Source: Proteobacteria bacterium HN_bin10 (GTDB lineage Bacteria > Pseudomonadota > Alphaproteobacteria > Caulobacterales > Aquidulcibacteraceae). From it: a stretch of 26,272 nucleotides of DNA. Location: the NCBI GenBank assembly GCA_002083515.1, contig LWDN01000018.1:1-26272 (forward strand). Direction: 5' to 3'. The notes under the pieces are model-generated. The model worked only from the letters and a program-made list of their open reading frames with translations, was not told the origin of the DNA and did no database searches. Positions within the stretch are counted from its first letter, which is position 1; every line of letters starts with the position of its first letter. Shown piece after piece: positions 23,925-26,272 of this stretch. The translations under genes and the position numbers were made by a program.

Positions 23925-25037
23925 TCACTGCGGCGCGCGCTCCAGGTTCGCTTCAGGGATCAGCGCGCGCATGCGGTTGCCGAACGAGATCAGGCACACT
24001 TCACTCGGCGCCAGCGGGCCGGTCGTGTAGCTGGAGCTTTCCATGCCTTGCTGCACGCCTTCGATCAGCGCCGTGTCTTCGGTGTTCACCTGGCGGTTGA
24101 TGCGCCAGTTGAGATAGCGCGCCGCCTTCATCTCGCGACTGCTATCGGGATGCACGTAGGCGATTTCGCGGATCATGGTCTGGTTGGCGGACACCGGTAT
24201 GAATTGCATGAAGTCCACCTGGTCGGGATAGATGTCGAAAGCGACGTTCGGCCAGAGCTTGTAGTAGGTCCACAAGCGGCGGCGCTCGGCCGGGATGTGA
24301 TCGAAGCCTGAGAGCAGTTTTTGATATTGCCGCTCCGGCCAATGATTCGAGGGCGTCTCGGTGACGTGCCCCCACATCTTGTCGATCCATGGCTTGGCCT
24401 CGATCCGGTAGCTGCCCGCAAGCAGCCGCGAGAGGCCGGGGTGCGCCACGGGGATGTGCATGCCGTCGGAATAATTGTCGCCGACATTTTTCCAGTTCAC
24501 CGGGCGCGGCCGCAGCGTTACGCGGCCGTTCGGCACGAGTTTCTCGAGGTCGAATTGCGCCAGCTCGTCCGCGTAGGGCGCCATCATCTCGGCGACGCTC
24601 GGCAGCCCCGGCGCGAAGCGCACGAAGATGAAGCCGTAGGCGATTTCCTGATCGACGAGCCTCAGCCCCAGCTCATCGGCATCGAGGCCTTCGAAGCCTT
24701 GCCATTTCGGCGCGCCGGCAAAGGTTCCGTCGAGCTTGTAGCTCCAGGCATGATAGGGGCAGACGAGGCGATGGCCGCACGATCCGCGGCTTTCATTGGC
24801 GATCTTACCTGCGCGATGGCGGCAGACATTGTGGAAGCTGCGGATCAACTGATCCTCGCCGCGCACGGTGACGACGCGCTCGCCCAGAATGTCGAGCGTC
24901 AAATAGTCGCCTGTGTTCGGGATGTCGTTGATGTGGCCGACGACCTGCCACGCCTGCTTGAAAATCTTCTCGCGCTCCAACTCGAAGAAGCGTTGATCGG
25001 TGTAGAGCCAGGCGGGCAGGGATTGCGGTGTGCTCAA
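23925..25037 (-). CDS. Rieske non-haem iron oxygenase, alpha subunit
   Basis: A 370-residue protein. The Rieske [2Fe-2S] ligands are Cys72-x-His74 (CRHRAG) and Cys93-x-x-His96 (CPYH). The mononuclear iron site is in NWKNVGDNYSDGMHIPVAHPGL, with Asp191, His194 and His199, and the third ligand is likely the Asp in NTEDTALIEGVQQG. This segment recalls carnitine- and glycine-betaine-type oxygenases, so a quaternary amine or aromatic substrate is possible; the substrate is not assignable. No reductase or beta subunit is nearby. The start is TTG 25037, overlapping the upstream stop (TTGA), with GGAG seven bases ahead that lies just outside the repeat element. Confidence 0.88.
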   Translation of the reverse strand: MSTPQSLPAWLYTDQRFFELEREKIFKQAWQVVGHINDIPNTGDYLTLDILGERVVTVRGEDQLIRSFHNVCRHRAGKIANESRGSCGHRLVCPYHAWSYKLDGTFAGAPKWQGFEGLDADELGLRLVDQEIAYGFIFVRFAPGLPSVAEMMAPYADELAQFDLEKLVPNGRVTLRPRPVNWKNVGDNYSDGMHIPVAHPGLSRLLAGSYRIEAKPWIDKMWGHVTETPSNHWPERQYQKLLSGFDHIPAERRRLWTYYKLWPNVAFDIYPDQVDFMQFIPVSANQTMIREIAYVHPDSSREMKAARYLNWRINRQVNTEDTALIEGVQQGMESSSYTTGPLAPSEVCLISFGNRMRALIPEANLERAPQ

Positions 25038-25960
25038 CGTTCAACTCCGTCCTTCCGGGGCGACCGAAGGTCGAACCCGGAACCCAGAGCGACCGACGTG
25101 ACGTTGGCCCCTGGGTCCCGGGCTCTCGCTGCGCGAGCCCCGGGATGACGGTAGAGGTAACGCCAAATCACTTTGAATGGCCAGAGCAACTGGCCCACCG
25201 CGCCCCGGCCGATCTCGTCGCGCACGCCGAGCGGGACGTCGCAAGGGCCGGGCACATAGTGGGTCCCGAAGGCCTGGTCGAACACGGAGAACACGGTGGC
25301 GAAATTGGCGCCGGCGCCATCGGCGTCACGGATGTGGTGCCAGCGATGCATGGCGGGCGAAACGAACACGCGGCCGAGCGGCCCGTAGGTCCACGGCAGA
25401 TCCATGTGGATGAAGAGGCCATAATAGTGGCGCACGAGATTGTTGGCGATCAGCGCCCAGAGCGGCAGCCCGAGCAACGCCAGGAACGTCGTGTCGATCA
25501 AAGCGGTGGTGACGCGATTGAACGGATGGAAGCGAAGGCCCGTGGTCCAGGTCATGGCCTCATCGCTGTGATGGATGGCGTGCGCGGGCCAGAGCAGGGC
25601 CGTGTGCTCGAGCCGATGGCGCCAATAGGCGATGAAGTCGCCGGCGAACAGCGCGATAAACACAATTGCCCAGGCCGGCAGCGCCGCCCATTGCTCCGCG
25701 GAGATGAGCCGCAGGCCCGCGGACTGGATCAGCGCGCCCGAAGCGGCGAGCGCCATCGCCAGCAATGGCGTCACCGCAACCACGTCGAACGCGAACAGGA
25801 TGAGATTGGTGCGCACTTCCGGCGCCGCGGCGCGCGCTGTCCGCAATGCCGCCGCGCCACGCGCAACGAGCGCGATCGCGGCGAAGATCAGCGCGGGGAT
25901 CAGGAGATCGCGCGCGTGCGATACGAGTGCGCTCCACGACAACGTAACAAACTCCGTCAT
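25034..25960 (-). CDS. fatty acid hydroxylase / sterol desaturase family membrane protein
   Basis: A 308-residue polytopic protein. The eight-histidine diiron motifs are HRLEH (115-119), HAIHH (127-131) and HRWHH (205-209), typical of PF04116 integral membrane hydroxylases. Hydrophobic helices lie near 17-35, 54-78, 95-112 and 152-172. The substrate is unknown. Residues about 270-308 (HPGARAARARDPG and onwards) are encoded by the dispersed repeat at 25047-25151 and are not part of the family domain. The ATG at 25960 itself lies in the other repeat copy; TTG 25942, with GGAG in front, is an alternative start outside it. The stop overlaps the Rieske start, suggesting an operon of two oxygenases. 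Confidence 0.85.
   Translation of the reverse strand: MTEFVTLSWSALVSHARDLLIPALIFAAIALVARGAAALRTARAAAPEVRTNLILFAFDVVAVTPLLAMALAASGALIQSAGLRLISAEQWAALPAWAIVFIALFAGDFIAYWRHRLEHTALLWPAHAIHHSDEAMTWTTGLRFHPFNRVTTALIDTTFLALLGLPLWALIANNLVRHYYGLFIHMDLPWTYGPLGRVFVSPAMHRWHHIRDADGAGANFATVFSVFDQAFGTHYVPGPCDVPLGVRDEIGRGAVGQLLWPFKVIWRYLYRHPGARAARARDPGANVTSVALGSGFDLRSPRKDGVER
25047..25151. repeat. dispersed palindromic repeat element, copy A (in the 3' end of the hydroxylase gene)
   Basis: About 105 bases running from CCGTCCTTCCGG to CCGGGATGACGG, with inner pairing of ACCCAG and CTGGGT and a hairpin GGGCTCTCGCTGCGCGAGCCC near the right end (25120-25140). It shares ends, inner motifs and layout with the copy at 25954. 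Such elements (CTGGGTCCCGG...GGGATGACGG) are common in alphaproteobacterial genomes. Confidence 0.8.
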
Positions 25961-26056
25961 CCCGGCCGACCGAAGGGAGAGCCGGGACCCAGGAGATCGC
26001 AGAGCGCGGTGGCGCCTGGGTCCCGGGTCGCGCGCCGCGCGCCCGGGATGACGACG
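25954..26056. repeat. dispersed palindromic repeat element, copy B (upstream of the hydroxylase gene)
   Basis: About 103 bases from CCGTCATCCCGG to CCCGGGATGACGACGG. Inside, GGGACCCAG pairs with CTGGGTCCC, and GGGTCGCGCGCCGCGCGCCC forms the right-hand hairpin. It is in the same orientation as copy A, and both copies are preceded by ACTCCGTC. The hydroxylase ATG (25958-25960) falls in its left edge. Confidence 0.8.
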
Positions 26057-26088
26057 GTGCGTTTGGCGTTCATAGTGGAGATACTAAC

Positions 26089-26272
26089 TCACATCACTAG
26101 CTTGGCCAGCGCGGCGCGGAAGGGGCGGTCGCGCTTGAGGAACACTTCGCGGCGCATGGCTTCGCTGCGGGTGGGATAGCGTTCGGCGTAGAGCAGCACC
26201 CAGGTTCGCCCGCGGGTCGAGCGCGCGCCGCGACCGGCATTGTGCGCCGCCAGCCGCTGGTCGAGATCGGCG
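26089..26272 (-). CDS. GIY-YIG nuclease family protein, C-terminal part (5' end outside the window)
   Basis: The minus-strand frame is open from the window edge to a TGA at 26091-26089, about 60 residues. It reads ADLDQRLAAHNAGRGARS, then TRGRTWVLLYAERYPTRSEA, then MRREVFLKRDRPFRAAL. This is the second half of small UPF0213/GIY-YIG proteins: the L..H..G.GA..TR.R.P..L.Y.E...T..EA..RE...K pattern, with the catalytic Glu in RREVFLK. The GIY and YIG strands are outside the window. No start codon is present here. Confidence 0.88.
   Translation of the reverse strand, partial: ADLDQRLAAHNAGRGARSTRGRTWVLLYAERYPTRSEAMRREVFLKRDRPFRAALAKLVM

Noticed and set aside
25028..26179. Plus-strand frame of 383 codons across the hydroxylase gene
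   Set aside because: It reads both repeat copies and the antisense of HxxHH motifs; no domain is present.

Overview
The window is GC-rich, densely packed chromosomal DNA from an alphaproteobacterium, most likely of the Caulobacterales/Hyphomonadaceae type. The evidence is gene content: mmcB, a J-domain/cobS/cobT cluster, a SUV3-type RNA helicase followed by an S4 protein, fdxA and carD, a split DUF1214/DUF1254 pair, and rpmB divergent from a DUF3108 gene. No rRNA, tRNA, CRISPR array or transposase was seen. The taxonomic placement is inference.

Layout. Positions 1-1241 hold the end of an unknown gene and a lower-GC DUF2971 gene. A small HExxH metallopeptidase (1238-1630, minus) diverges from a ferritin-like diiron protein (1811-2974) across an FNR/FixK-type box. 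A PQQ quinohaemoprotein dehydrogenase lipoprotein (3105-5204) and mmcB follow. A large nested palindrome separates mmcB from the minus-strand operon bolA-DUF1214-DUF1254 (7135 down to 5713). Divergent from bolA are a J-domain protein and cobS.

Between cobS (ends 8865) and cobT (starts 13034), genes that are normally neighbours, lie about 4.2 kb of accessory genes. These are a divergent uracil-DNA-glycosylase-like protein, an RHH/VapC pair, a four-helix membrane protein of unknown function, a Phd/VapC pair on the opposite strand, and a DUF433/DUF5615 (PIN-like) pair. Two of the pairs have repeated short motifs at their promoters that look like operators. This is the most unusual part of the window.

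After cobT come a lipoprotein of the esterase-like phytase family, then a convergent site-2 protease and rpmB (minus), then a DUF3108 secreted protein. Next is the RNA/redox/transcription block: SUV3-like helicase, S4 protein, fdxA, carD. A secreted TPR protein, a 62-residue Cys-pair protein and a solitary YjhX-family gene follow.

The right end (23594-26272) is rich in palindromic repeats of two families. One forms trefoil-like elements, also present at 5649. The other is a roughly 105-bp element whose two copies bracket a fatty-acid-hydroxylase/sterol-desaturase gene and supply both its apparent start codon and its last ~39 codons. That gene overlaps a Rieske oxygenase alpha subunit. A GIY-YIG family gene runs off the right edge.

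Many genes are joined by 1-4 base stop/start overlaps (ATGA, GTGA, TTGA, TGATG), which suggests translational coupling. All functional calls come from reading motifs by eye; no database search was run.
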